A stretch of DNA of 64,000 nt from Candidatus Cloacimonadota bacterium (GCA_002742885.1 PDOO01000026.1:43044-107043), one strand, 5' to 3'. Positions 11,004 through 19,870 are shown, counted from the first letter of the stretch. Made by a program: numbers and translations. Notes: a model not told the origin generated them from the letters alone.

Positions 11004-12002
11004 TTAGAAAAAACTTACCGGTTTATTTTTAAAACATCCCGTCTCATATATTTCTTTTATAATTGCTTTTACAACATTTACGGCAACGCTGTTCCCGAAT
11101 TGTTTATAGCTTTGTGTCAGGAACGGATTTATTTTGAATGTATCCGGAAATCCTTGAACTCGCGCGCATTCTCTCGGACTGAGTTTTCTTACTTTCCCTT
11201 TTATATGGTATAATCCCGTTTTGGCTCCCGCTCCTCCCCCGTAAGCAGAAAGCGTTATTGCATGTCCGTAAGGACTGTAAATGCGCTCGCCCTGACCGCC
11301 TTTATTGACATACCCTATTTGCACGGGTTTATCAGGTAAATCAATTTCTCCCGACAGGTTTATTTCAGGTTCAAATTTTTTGGTAAAAAATATATCGGGA
11401 CGATCAATTATTTTAGCATTTTCAGGCTCGTCTTCAAGAATATCAAACAAACTTGTTTTTTGGGTACTCGGTTTCGGAAAAACAAATTTTTTCATGATTA
11501 AATCGTTTCTGAAACAAACAATAAATACTCGTTCTCTGTTTTGAGGCAACCCGTAATTACTTGCGTTCAGAACTTTAAAATAAACATTGTATTGCAAATT
11601 TTCTAAAGTATAAACAATAGTTTCTAATGTTTTTCCTCTGTCATGTTTTACAAAATTACGAACGTTTTCAAGAATCATAACCTTAGGATTATGATATTCG
11701 GCAATGCGAGCAATATCAAAAAATAAAGATCCTCTCGTATCTTCAAATCCTCTTTGTTTTCCGGAAACAGAAAACGCTTGGCACGGAAATCCTCCGCATA
11801 ACACATCATGCTCGGGGATATTTTCTTCTTTAATTTCAGTAATATCTCCTTCCGGGTTTATTCCGTAATTTTCATAATATGTCTTTTGAGCTTCTTTATC
11901 CCATTCAGAAGCAAAAACACATTCAGCATTAAAACTGTCCATTGCCTGATGAAAACCGCCTATACCGGCAAATAAATCAATATATCTTATTTTTTCAAAC
12001 AT
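11004..12002 (-). CDS. DNA (cytosine-5) methyltransferase
   Basis: Transfers a methyl group from S-adenosylmethionine to C5 of cytosine in a specific DNA site. The motifs are in canonical order: I DLFAGIGGFHQA, IV GGFPCQAFSVSGKQ (catalytic Cys), VI ILENVRNF, VIII QNRERVFIV, a target recognition region, then IX/X (KLSPRECARVQGFPD and YKQFGNSVAVNV). The ATG at 12002 is preferred over an in-frame TTG at 12014. No clear ribosome binding site precedes either. No restriction endonuclease gene is adjacent. A vsr mismatch endonuclease lies 26 kb away. The recognition site cannot be read from sequence. Length (332 residues) is normal. Confidence 0.95.
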   Translation of the reverse strand: MFEKIRYIDLFAGIGGFHQAMDSFNAECVFASEWDKEAQKTYYENYGINPEGDITEIKEENIPEHDVLCGGFPCQAFSVSGKQRGFEDTRGSLFFDIARIAEYHNPKVMILENVRNFVKHDRGKTLETIVYTLENLQYNVYFKVLNASNYGLPQNRERVFIVCFRNDLIMKKFVFPKPSTQKTSLFDILEDEPENAKIIDRPDIFFTKKFEPEINLSGEIDLPDKPVQIGYVNKGGQGERIYSPYGHAITLSAYGGGAGAKTGLYHIKGKVRKLSPRECARVQGFPDTFKINPFLTQSYKQFGNSVAVNVVKAIIKEIYETGCFKNKPVSFF

Positions 12003-12202
12003 CTTAAATTTCAAATAAATATGACTTATTAAATTTAAATTGACGTATCGTCGAACACTTTGTTATGATTTTTATTTGCATGGTAACCTTTCCTGTTTTA
12101 ATCTTCTGCTTGGAGCAATTTTTACTTCATTTATATATATATTTTTTAATATTTAAATTTTTGTCAATTGTTTCAATGTTTTCTGTTTTGATATTTATGC
12201 TG

Positions 12203-12223
12203 AAAAAAAGCCCCTTTCGGGGC
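12203..12223 (-). terminator. Intrinsic terminator of the hyd operon
   Basis: Compact hairpin GCCCC-GAAA-GGGGC (arms at 12219-12223 and 12210-12214) followed leftward by seven T. It begins 12 bases after the hydF stop. Confidence 0.93.
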
Positions 12224-12234
12224 ATTGAAAAAAA

Positions 12235-13470
12235 TTATATTTCAAAGTAATTCGTAACTTCTTCTGCTTTTTTCCCTCGAAAAGGAACCAAAGCTCTGTC
12301 CAGAACTCCCTGCAATTTAGAAATGGCGACACCGTAATTGGTTATTACGGTTCCTTTCCGTTCGGCTTCGGAAATTCTTCGGTTCATTTCCATGTTGTTC
12401 AACATGCAGGCGCCGCAATGCAGAATTAATTTATATTGCGTTAAATCATCCGGAAAATCATGACCTACGCAAACATCGTAAACCAATTTCTTTCCGGTAT
12501 ATTGAGTCAGCCAACGCGGAATTTTAACTCGTCCTATATCGTCGCATTGCACGCTGTGCGAGCAAGTTTCGGCTATCAAGACCTTATCTCCGTCTTCCAG
12601 ATTATCGATTTGTTCGGCTCCTTTTATTAACTTATCCAAATCGCCTTTGTATCGGGCAAATAAAATTGAAAAGGTGGTAAGCATAATGTCGTCCGGCACG
12701 TCTCCGGCAACTTTCAGGACAACCTGAGAATCCGTAACAACCAATTTTGGAGGGGTTGACAAGTTTCTCAAAGCTGCTTCAATTTCTCGCTCTTTCACGA
12801 TTATACCAATGGCATCGTTATCCAAAATTTCACGCAACACCTGAACCTGAGGCAAGATCAAACGTCCTTTCGGGGCAGCGAGATCAATGGGAGCAATCAG
12901 TAAAACGGTATCTCCCGGATTTATCAAATCGCCGACCAAAACTTTTTCATCCATAAGTTTTGACGGAGCCAAATTTATTATTGCGTCTTTCAACTCCGCA
13001 ATGCCTGTTTTTTCTTCAGCTGAAGTCTTAACCCAGCTGATCTGAATATGATCCAATAAAGCGGTATCTTTCTTTTCCGGTTCGATAATTTCCGATTTAT
13101 TGAAAACAACAAGATAAGGAATTTTTAATTCCCGCAAACGTTTCATCAAATAATGATCATCATCCGAAAGTTTACCGTCTCCCACCGTCAAAACGGCAAT
13201 ATGAGAACGAAGCAAAACTTTATTGGTTTTGGCAATTCGCTTTTCTCCAAGTTCTCCGACATCGTCAATTCCGGCTGTATCGTATAAGGTTACGGGACCC
13301 AAAGGCAACAATTCGTAAGATTTGGCAACCGGATCAGTGGTTGTCCCGGCATAATCAGAGACAATCGCCAAATCCTGATCGGTCAAAGCATTTATCAATG
13401 ATGATTTACCGGCATTTCTTCTGCCGACAACAGTAATTATAAGACGTTCTCCTCTGGGAGCTTTAGCCAT
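12235..13470 (-). CDS. hydF: [FeFe]-hydrogenase maturation GTPase HydF
   Basis: Scaffold that receives the 2Fe subcluster assembled by HydE and HydG and delivers it to the hydrogenase. The N-terminal GTPase domain has P-loop GRRNAGKSSLINAL and DTAGIDD. A dimerisation domain follows. The C-terminal cluster-binding domain carries the CSH motif and HCGAC, the family CxH...HCxxC ligands. Length is 411 residues. GGAGG lies six bases before the ATG. The start overlaps the hydE end by 8 bases, which implies translational coupling. It is the last gene of the operon. Confidence 0.97.
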   Translation of the reverse strand: MAKAPRGERLIITVVGRRNAGKSSLINALTDQDLAIVSDYAGTTTDPVAKSYELLPLGPVTLYDTAGIDDVGELGEKRIAKTNKVLLRSHIAVLTVGDGKLSDDDHYLMKRLRELKIPYLVVFNKSEIIEPEKKDTALLDHIQISWVKTSAEEKTGIAELKDAIINLAPSKLMDEKVLVGDLINPGDTVLLIAPIDLAAPKGRLILPQVQVLREILDNDAIGIIVKEREIEAALRNLSTPPKLVVTDSQVVLKVAGDVPDDIMLTTFSILFARYKGDLDKLIKGAEQIDNLEDGDKVLIAETCSHSVQCDDIGRVKIPRWLTQYTGKKLVYDVCVGHDFPDDLTQYKLILHCGACMLNNMEMNRRISEAERKGTVITNYGVAISKLQGVLDRALVPFRGKKAEEVTNYFEI

Positions 13471-14533
13471 TTTTACCTCCGCTTTTTTTCTTTCGGAAAT
13501 GAGGAGAATCGCCCCACTCTCCGTAACCGACTTCTTCTTTTACCGACTCAATGCTTTTCTGTAAATAATTTCGGCATTCCGAAGCATTTTCATCCACACA
13601 CGGTTTATTGTCGTATAAAAGGTATTGCTTTCTGTATTTCAAACCGGTAATTACAGGCATGACAATATTTGCTCCCGCTTGAAGTCCGAATTCTCTTCCG
13701 GTCGGGTTTAAAGCCTGCAAAGCGGTTGTGGCGGCGATATTTACGTCTTTAAGAACAAGTCTGGTAAGGGCAATCATTTTTAAGCCCATAGTCAATTGTT
13801 TTTCTTTATCAAAATTTTTTACTTTTTTTGCCAAAGGCGTTTCGTTATGCACCACATAAGGTCCCATTCCGATCATATCAACGTCGTTATTTTTGAAAAA
13901 TAAAATATCCTTTGCCAAGTCTTCCGCCGTTTGTCCCGGTAAACCGATCATTACTCCGGTTCCTACTTGATAGCCTATTTCGCGCAGATACTCGATACAG
14001 GAAAAACGTTCGTTAAAATCATGGTCTTTCGGATGCAAAGACTGATATATAGCCGGATTGGAAGATTCTATTCTCAAAAGATAACGATGCGCCCCGGCAT
14101 CATACCATCTTTGATAAGTTTCTCGTGATTGCTCTCCCAAAGAAATGGTAATTCCGAGTTCGTTATTTGACATTTTTTTTATCTTTTTGAGAACTCTTTC
14201 AATCAGAGAGACAAAAGCTTCGTCCCTTCGTTCTCCGCTTTGAATAACCATTGATCCGTAATTCTGTTTCCACGCCCATTCAGCCGATTCAACAATTTCG
14301 TCTTCCGACATCATAAAACGCTTTACGTTGGAATTGCTTTTTCTTATTCCGCAATAATAACAGTCTTTTTCGCAGATATTGCTGAATTCAATTATTCCTC
14401 GGTAATAAACTTTATTTCCCACATTGGCTGTTTTGGTTTTATAAGCCTGTTTATACATTTCAGTTATCAAATTTTCGTCTTCTGTTTTCAATAATGAAAT
14501 AATTTCTTTTTCGGAAAGATTATCCCAATTCAT
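13463..14533 (-). CDS. hydE: [FeFe]-hydrogenase maturation radical SAM enzyme HydE
   Basis: Radical SAM enzyme required to build the azadithiolate-bridged 2Fe subcluster. The CX3CX2C motif is seen as CEKDCYYCG near residue 55, followed by the GE-type motif SGERRDE and the C-terminal LNPTGREFGLQAGAN region typical of HydE rather than BioB. The 356-residue length fits. GAGG lies five bases before the ATG. It lies between aspA (19 bases) and hydF (8-base overlap) in one operon. Confidence 0.97.
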   Translation of the reverse strand: MNWDNLSEKEIISLLKTEDENLITEMYKQAYKTKTANVGNKVYYRGIIEFSNICEKDCYYCGIRKSNSNVKRFMMSEDEIVESAEWAWKQNYGSMVIQSGERRDEAFVSLIERVLKKIKKMSNNELGITISLGEQSRETYQRWYDAGAHRYLLRIESSNPAIYQSLHPKDHDFNERFSCIEYLREIGYQVGTGVMIGLPGQTAEDLAKDILFFKNNDVDMIGMGPYVVHNETPLAKKVKNFDKEKQLTMGLKMIALTRLVLKDVNIAATTALQALNPTGREFGLQAGANIVMPVITGLKYRKQYLLYDNKPCVDENASECRNYLQKSIESVKEEVGYGEWGDSPHFRKKKSGGKNG

Positions 14534-14552
14534 AGTACCTCTGTAAAATTAC

Positions 14553-15884
14553 TCAATAGCCCAGCTTATACATTTTTCCGGGATTCATCAAATCATCAAA
14601 TTCTTCTTCCGAGAATAAATTTATCGCCAAAACGATTTCTTTTACACTCTTTCCGGAACTTATTGATTCGGCTAAAATTTCTTCAACTTTTTTATAACCT
14701 GCCTTTTCAATCATAACAGTTGCCAAAGATTTACTTTTTAATAAGTTAGACATACAATTCTCATTATTTGCTTTAATTCCTTTCAAACATTTTTCGTTAA
14801 ACAAAGGAACAGTATTGCTCATAAGATGAAGAGATTCTAAAACTGTATAGCTTATCAGAGGCATAAATTGGTTAAGCTCTAAATTTCCCGAAGCGGCGCA
14901 TACCGATATTATTTGATCATTTGCCATTATTTTTATCGCAACCTGGGAAATCATCTCGGGCATTACGGGATTAACTTTTCCGGGCATAACGGTTGAACCT
15001 TTTTGACGAACAGGAAGAATGATTTCCCCGAATCCTCCGTCCGGTCCGGAGGAAAGCAAACGCAAATCCGTTCCTATTTTTAAAAGATTGACCGCAGCCG
15101 CTTTCAGAATACCGGAAATTTCGGCAAATTGATCCTGATTTTGCGTTGAATCAATCAAGTTTTCGCTTCTCGAAACAGCCAAGCCGGTTATTTTGCGCAA
15201 TCTGTCCGTAACTTTGAAGATGTAATCTCTCGGAGCAGTAAGACCTGTTCCGATTGCGGTTCCTCCCAGATTAACGGTTTTGATTCTTTCCCGGCATTTA
15301 AAAACTCTCCATCTGTCTCTGGCAATCGCTTCGGCAAAAGCCCCGAAAGTCATGCCCAAAGTCATCGGAACAGCATCCTGAAGTTGCGTTCGCCCTAATT
15401 TTACGACATCTTTGAATTCCTGTTCTTTATGCTGCAAAGTTGTTTGCATATCGCCGACTGCGGTTTCCAGCTTTTTCAAATAAAAAAGAACGGCGACTTT
15501 TAAAGCCGTAGGATAAACGTCATTGGTGGATTGATGGAGATTTACATGGCGCAGCGGATCAATTGAAAATTTTCCTTCGATTAATTCTTCGGCTCGGGCA
15601 GCTATAACCTCATTAACATTCATATTAAAAGAAGTTCCCGCTCCTCCCTGAAAAGGATCAAGCGGGAATTGTTCAAAATGCTTTCCTGAAAGTATCTCTT
15701 TACATGCTCTGCTTATCGCAAGAAAAATATCGTTATCGAGAAAACCGAGTTCCGCATTAACTTCGGCGCAAGCAAGTTTCACGGCGGCAAACGACTTTAT
15801 GAAAAGCGGATACATCTTATAACCTGAAACAGAAAAATTATCAATAGCTTTTTCCGTTTCGCTTCCGTAATATTTAACGGTCAT
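14553..15884 (-). CDS. aspA: Aspartate ammonia-lyase encoded inside the hyd operon
   Basis: Fumarase/aspartase superfamily enzyme, predicted to convert aspartate to fumarate and ammonia. It shows GGAGTSFNMNVNEV, NLHQSTNDVYPTA and the superfamily signature GSTVMPGKVNP. I take the ATG at 15884, which follows GAGGTG by four bases. A TTG at 15908 lies inside the preceding gene's end. The 443-residue product is slightly shorter than E. coli AspA. Placement among hydrogenase maturation genes is a recurring arrangement in anaerobes. A supply of ammonia or nitrogen for bridge synthesis is a plausible reason (inference). Fumarase or another superfamily activity cannot be excluded from motifs alone. 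Confidence 0.88.
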   Translation of the reverse strand: MTVKYYGSETEKAIDNFSVSGYKMYPLFIKSFAAVKLACAEVNAELGFLDNDIFLAISRACKEILSGKHFEQFPLDPFQGGAGTSFNMNVNEVIAARAEELIEGKFSIDPLRHVNLHQSTNDVYPTALKVAVLFYLKKLETAVGDMQTTLQHKEQEFKDVVKLGRTQLQDAVPMTLGMTFGAFAEAIARDRWRVFKCRERIKTVNLGGTAIGTGLTAPRDYIFKVTDRLRKITGLAVSRSENLIDSTQNQDQFAEISGILKAAAVNLLKIGTDLRLLSSGPDGGFGEIILPVRQKGSTVMPGKVNPVMPEMISQVAIKIMANDQIISVCAASGNLELNQFMPLISYTVLESLHLMSNTVPLFNEKCLKGIKANNENCMSNLLKSKSLATVMIEKAGYKKVEEILAESISSGKSVKEIVLAINLFSEEEFDDLMNPGKMYKLGY

Positions 15885-15891
15885 CTTCACC

Positions 15892-16194
15892 TCAAAAATT
15901 TCTGACAATATCTTTTAATTCATCAGTCAATTCTTGCCAAAACTCTTTTCCCAAATCATTAGCTTCCGCAATCATTCCGAGCTTATCATTGATTTGATAA
16001 CGAACCTGGGCTGTATCAAGACTGTCTTTACCGGCAAAAAATGACCAGCGTCGTCCTTTCAACTCACAGAAAAAAATTCTTATTCCCAGCTCTGTTTCCA
16101 GCCAATAAGCAATGGCTTCCAAAAGAGATTTAAGCTCTACATGAGGTTCTGCAATATGGCGAAGATCTTTACAGATAGATGTCGCGTTCACCAT
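15892..16194 (-). CDS. Unrecognised small protein in the hyd operon
   Basis: I do not recognise a family. The product is 100 residues, soluble, with no signal peptide or membrane segment. It has a helical start (ELKSLLEAIAYWLETELG), a central beta-like stretch (IRIFFCELKGRRWSFFAG) and an acidic helical end. The ATG at 16194 follows AAGGATC by a few bases and lies inside the hydG end (26-base overlap). Its stop is 8 bases before aspA. Tight coupling on both sides says it is expressed with the hydrogenase maturases and may assist them (inference). Confidence 0.75.
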   Translation of the reverse strand: MVNATSICKDLRHIAEPHVELKSLLEAIAYWLETELGIRIFFCELKGRRWSFFAGKDSLDTAQVRYQINDKLGMIAEANDLGKEFWQELTDELKDIVRNF

Positions 16195-17665
16195 GTCTGA
16201 TCCTTTCGTAATCATCTATAAATTCTTTCAATAACTTGCTTTTTTCAAAAAACGGTTCAGCTTTTATCTCATTGATTTCTCTTTGGATTAATTCTTCTCC
16301 CACCCTTTGTGTTTCGGGGGAAGCATAATCATCCAAAAATTCACGGAAAGTAAGAACGGCATTCAATTTACAGAATTTTCCTTCAACGCAGTGTTTAAGC
16401 ATACCCATAATTTTATCGCCGGTTCTGCCGCAACGATAACCGGAAGTACAGAAAGATGTAATCATGCCCATTTGAGCCAATTCTCTGACAATTTCATCCA
16501 AAGTTCTGGTATCACCGAGCATAAATTGTTGTCTTTCTTTTTCCTGATCGGTATATTGCTCGCTGTAAGCCCCTATCCCTATTTTCGTGGAAGCATCTGT
16601 CTGAGTACAACCGAGTTTTATAACCTGACGTTTGATTTCCTGTTCTTCGCGAGCCGTAATAATCATTCCGGTATAAGGAACTGAAAGACGCAACACGGAA
16701 ACAAGCTTTTTAAATTGATCGTCCGATACTTTGTGTTCTGATTTGATGCTGAAAGAAGATCCTTCGGCTTGAGTCATTCTCGGGAAAGAAATGGTGTGAG
16801 GTCCGATTCCGAATCTGTTTTCCAAATCAATGGCATGATAAAGAAGCCCCATAACCTCGAATCTCCAGTCGTAAAGTCCGAATAATGCGCCTACGGCAAC
16901 ATCATCTATTCCGGCATCCATGGCGCGATGCAAAGCATAAAGTCTCCAACGGTAATTTGATTTAGGACCGCTCGGATGCAAAGTTTTATAACTTTCATGG
17001 TGATAAGTTTCCTGAAATACCTGATAAGTTCCTATACCTACTTCCCAAAGTTTTTTCAAATCCTCTATCGACATAGGAGCAGCATTAACATTTACCCTGC
17101 GAATGCTTCCTTCTCCGTGTCTCGCCTTCTTCTTAACGCTGTAAACAGATTCTATCGCTTTTGCCATATAATCGGCATCGGAAGCCGGATGTTCTCCGAA
17201 AACAATGATCATTCTTTTATGACCGATATTGACCATTGCTTCAGCTTCTTTTTTTATCTCTTCCTGAGTAAGAATACGTCTTTTTTCTTTACAATTGGCT
17301 TCCCTGAATCCGCAGTACAAACAATTGTTTACGCAAAGATTGCTGCAATACAAAGGAGCAAAGAAAACTATTCTGTTATCGTAAACTTTCCTTTTTATTT
17401 CCAAACCGGCATGAAACATTTCCTGCCAAAGATCTTCGTCTTGAACATTTAACAAACTTGCCGTCTCAAGCGGATCAAGTCTCTGAATTTCTTTTGATTT
17501 TTGGATAATGTCTCTCACAAAAGATTTATCCGGTTTTTTAGATGATTTTATCTGATCCCAAATTAAAGCATCATCAATAAAGTCTTTTCCGTTAATTAAA
17601 TACTTATCAATTTCTTCTTGCTTAATTACTTGATTTGCCCATTCTCTCGGCTTCATTGCAGACAT
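16169..17665 (-). CDS. hydG: [FeFe]-hydrogenase maturation radical SAM enzyme HydG
   Basis: Tyrosine lyase that makes the CO and cyanide ligands of the H-cluster. The N-terminal CX3CX2C motif is CVNNCLYCG near residue 100. The C-terminal extension has the second cluster site (FCTSGYRCGRTG, then KHCVEGKFC near residue 430) that separates HydG from ThiH. Length is 498 residues. A GGAGG site precedes the ATG at 17665. It follows the TM1266-type gene by 19 bases. Confidence 0.97.
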   Translation of the reverse strand: MSAMKPREWANQVIKQEEIDKYLINGKDFIDDALIWDQIKSSKKPDKSFVRDIIQKSKEIQRLDPLETASLLNVQDEDLWQEMFHAGLEIKRKVYDNRIVFFAPLYCSNLCVNNCLYCGFREANCKEKRRILTQEEIKKEAEAMVNIGHKRMIIVFGEHPASDADYMAKAIESVYSVKKKARHGEGSIRRVNVNAAPMSIEDLKKLWEVGIGTYQVFQETYHHESYKTLHPSGPKSNYRWRLYALHRAMDAGIDDVAVGALFGLYDWRFEVMGLLYHAIDLENRFGIGPHTISFPRMTQAEGSSFSIKSEHKVSDDQFKKLVSVLRLSVPYTGMIITAREEQEIKRQVIKLGCTQTDASTKIGIGAYSEQYTDQEKERQQFMLGDTRTLDEIVRELAQMGMITSFCTSGYRCGRTGDKIMGMLKHCVEGKFCKLNAVLTFREFLDDYASPETQRVGEELIQREINEIKAEPFFEKSKLLKEFIDDYERIRHGERDIYL

Positions 17666-17684
17666 AACAAATTCCTCCGCTGTC

Positions 17685-17933
17685 TTATATTTTCAAAGTT
17701 GTGGATTTGACTTTTACCGACTTTATTTGTCCCAGTTTTCCGGTTAAACTTCCTAAAGTATCGGTTGTCATTTTAGTGATAATAAAGATAACGGCGATAT
17801 TTTGTTCCGGCATCGGATACCCGACTCGCATTTGAATTCTTTCGCCATATTCATGCAACAAAGAATTAACTTTAGGAAAAGCAGATTCTCTGTCATAAAC
17901 GGTAATAGTTACTGTATGGTATTTTTCCGGCAT
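17685..17933 (-). CDS. TM1266-type iron-only hydrogenase system regulator
   Basis: Small ACT-like domain protein of 82 residues. It has the family pattern HTVTITVYDRESAFPKVN, then the central VGYP and the AVIFIITKMTTDTLGSLTGK segment. Members are regularly the first gene of [FeFe]-hydrogenase maturation operons and are annotated as regulators. The ligand is unknown. The only possible ribosome binding site, GGGGA, lies in the 3' arm of the terminator-like hairpin just upstream, so translation could be controlled by folding of the leader. Confidence 0.9.
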   Translation of the reverse strand: MPEKYHTVTITVYDRESAFPKVNSLLHEYGERIQMRVGYPMPEQNIAVIFIITKMTTDTLGSLTGKLGQIKSVKVKSTTLKI

Positions 17934-18029
17934 AAAAAAATCCCCGTCACCTGAGATACAGAGACGGGGAATTAAAACTCTTTGTTTCTTTCGCCATCCC
18001 TTGATTTTAGAATTATCCTCAATCTCAGG
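17934..18029 (-). promoter_or_regulatory. Structured leader and attenuator-like hairpin of the hyd operon
   Basis: Read leftward, an 8-bp perfect hairpin (TCCCCGTC at 17970-17963 with GACGGGGA at 17948-17941) is followed by seven T that run straight into the ATG at 17933. Its 14-base loop contains ATCTCAGG (17957-17950), a perfect complement of CCTGAGAT at 18029-18022 upstream. The upstream strand could pair with the loop and form a pseudoknot or a competing fold. The 3' arm also holds the only ribosome binding site. It fits no riboswitch class I can name. Confidence 0.6.
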
Positions 18030-18464
18030 AGAATTTATTTTCTTTATTTACCCTTTTGATCACAAAATTGCTTTCAATCAGGCATTAACGAACAAAATAT
18101 TTTATGTTCATAAATTATGCAACCTATTTTTTTAAAATTAAAAAATTTTTTTCACATCTGAAAATTTTTAAAAAATAATAAAAATAAAACCGTACAAGTC
18201 ATAAAACATATAACTTACCAATATATAAATAAATTAATTAAACATTTTTTATATGATTATTTCTATCCCGTCCTGCTCTTTCTATAGCGGACGTTATAAA
18301 TTTTAATTTTATATCTTCCTATGTCATTTCTTTTTTGTTTTGAAGATTATTCATATAATTTGCTCCTATTTAGCTGCTATATCCAAATTCTGCTCACTAA
18401 TCATTATGACCGCTCGAGTTTATCCTTATTTACCAGCCTCTTTCCATCTGTTAAACTTCCCTCT
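18030..18464. other. AT-rich intergenic stretch upstream of the hyd operon
   Basis: No convincing gene. It should hold the hyd operon promoter reading left. A GAACA-N10-TGTTC dyad lies at 18090-18109, as a possible operator. The part from about 18250 to 18464 trails the truncated ATPase gene and shows no reading frame I can support. Confidence 0.5.
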
Positions 18465-19241
18465 CTATGGCTTATGCTCGCTTTTTTTAAGTTTATCAAT
18501 GTCTCTTTTAATTGTGGCATCACTAACGCTTAAAATTTCACTTAATTCCAACCTTGTAATTTTAGGATTACTTAACATTAAGTCGACTATATTTCTTTGT
18601 CTATCCTTAACTGTTAATTTTATAATATCATTAGCAATATCCTTTGGGTCATTATTTCCGACACTTTGACCGACATTTGTATCATTTACAGTATCATTCT
18701 TTGTATAATCCCCGGTATTTATCGGGTCATCTTTGTCAAATATACTATAAAAAATTACCATAATTTCATTTGGGTTAACTGTATATTTTGGTAAAGGATT
18801 ACCTTCTTTTTCACAGGCTTCAACTATTTTTTCAATACCTCGTCCCTGCGACTCAATAAACCCCGCTCTGTATAATGTCTTCGCAATTAAAGGGTTATAT
18901 GGCACTGAAGAATGCTTTTCAAACAAGCTCTTTTCAGTACAACCTTCAGGAAATACACAGGTGTTACCTATAATTATTTTATCATCAAAAACCTTAATCT
19001 GAATCGGAACCTGCCTCTCATAATTTTTGTGAGCAATCGCATTTAGGACAGCCTCTCTGATCGCTTCTTTCGGATACGGGTAAGTCTCAACTCTATTAAT
19101 GCCATCATAGCTTATCTGAGCTTTTAAGTATTTCAAATATAATAAATCTACAGCGTTTTTGGCTTGATACAACAAAGACCCGTAAATCTCATCTTGATAT
19201 TCAATTTCAGCGCCGCTGCTAAAATATCCGACATCAACATC
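18465..19241 (-). pseudogene. N-terminally truncated AlbA_2/HATPase_c_4-type regulator with HTH
   Basis: The frame is open from 19241 to 18465, and homology begins abruptly (DVDVGYFSSGAEIEYQDEIY) right after an in-frame TAA at 19244. The ATP-binding N-box region REAVLNAIAHKNYE and GRGIEKIVEACE follow. A C-terminal winged helix is present (ITRLELSEILSVSDATIKRD). Intact relatives of 380-500 residues start with an AlbA_2 (Schlafen-type) DNA-binding domain that is missing here. No good start codon or ribosome binding site is present. A TTG at 19175 would give 236 residues. I read it as a remnant. A shortened but functional gene is possible. Confidence 0.65.
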
Positions 19242-19282
19242 TTAAATTCCATATTATATATATTTATATTGCGTATTGTTTT

Positions 19283-19870
19283 TTATTTCAATTCTAAATC
19301 CTTTTTATCGTATTCATTTGAACCTCTTTGGGAGCTTTTTAACTTCCAAAATTTCATGGCATCTTTACTTGATAAGTTCGGATTATCTTTCAAAAATTCT
19401 CTCATATATCTGTTGTACTCGAATTGAGGGCTTATTTCACTGACATAATTGCGGTCTTTTTTCAAGACTTCTATTCGTTTCCATTCCATTATCGCGTCAC
19501 CAAGAGTTTTCCCGATATTTTCTTTCATCCATTTCATAAAAATGACATTGAATTTAAAATGAGATCCAATTTCCCGAATGAAAAAATTTCTTGCGTTTTC
19601 TCCGTTTTTATAGCTGTCTGTAATTACAGTGTTTTTTGTCAAAACCTCATTAGTCCAATCAAAATCCGATTTAACCTTATGTGTTTTTCTTACTTTCTTA
19701 ACAATTTCACCTGTCGATAAATATGTACGAATTCTATCAGATATTTCAATTTTTCCTCCCGTACTTGAAATTCCTATTGTTAGACAAAATTGAACAAGCT
19801 CCTTTTTCAGCCAATAAAAATCGTTAAAATCTTTTAGTGAAATTTCCTTGTCTAAAATTGGTTTACCCAT
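19283..19870 (-). CDS. SAP-like / DUF6434 domain protein
   Basis: The N-terminal 70 residues resemble a SAP-like fold with the pattern ISLKDFNDFYWLKKELVQF and GGKIEISDRIRTYL. The C-terminal half matches the DUF6434 type (FDWTNEVLTKNTVIT, then a Gly-Asn-Ala-Arg-Asn-Phe-Phe stretch and FMKWMKEN). SAP domains often bind nucleic acid, but the function of this family is unknown. The ATG at 19870 follows CAGGAG by seven bases, giving 195 residues. An in-frame ATG at 19891 lacks a site. The gene is alone in a short accessory patch next to a decayed gene. Confidence 0.72.
   Translation of the reverse strand: MGKPILDKEISLKDFNDFYWLKKELVQFCLTIGISSTGGKIEISDRIRTYLSTGEIVKKVRKTHKVKSDFDWTNEVLTKNTVITDSYKNGENARNFFIREIGSHFKFNVIFMKWMKENIGKTLGDAIMEWKRIEVLKKDRNYVSEISPQFEYNRYMREFLKDNPNLSSKDAMKFWKLKSSQRGSNEYDKKDLELK

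Noticed and set aside
17934-18060. Known riboswitch class (TPP or cobalamin) before the hyd operon
   Set aside because: A CTGAGA string is present, but the rest of the TPP core and the B12 box are not.
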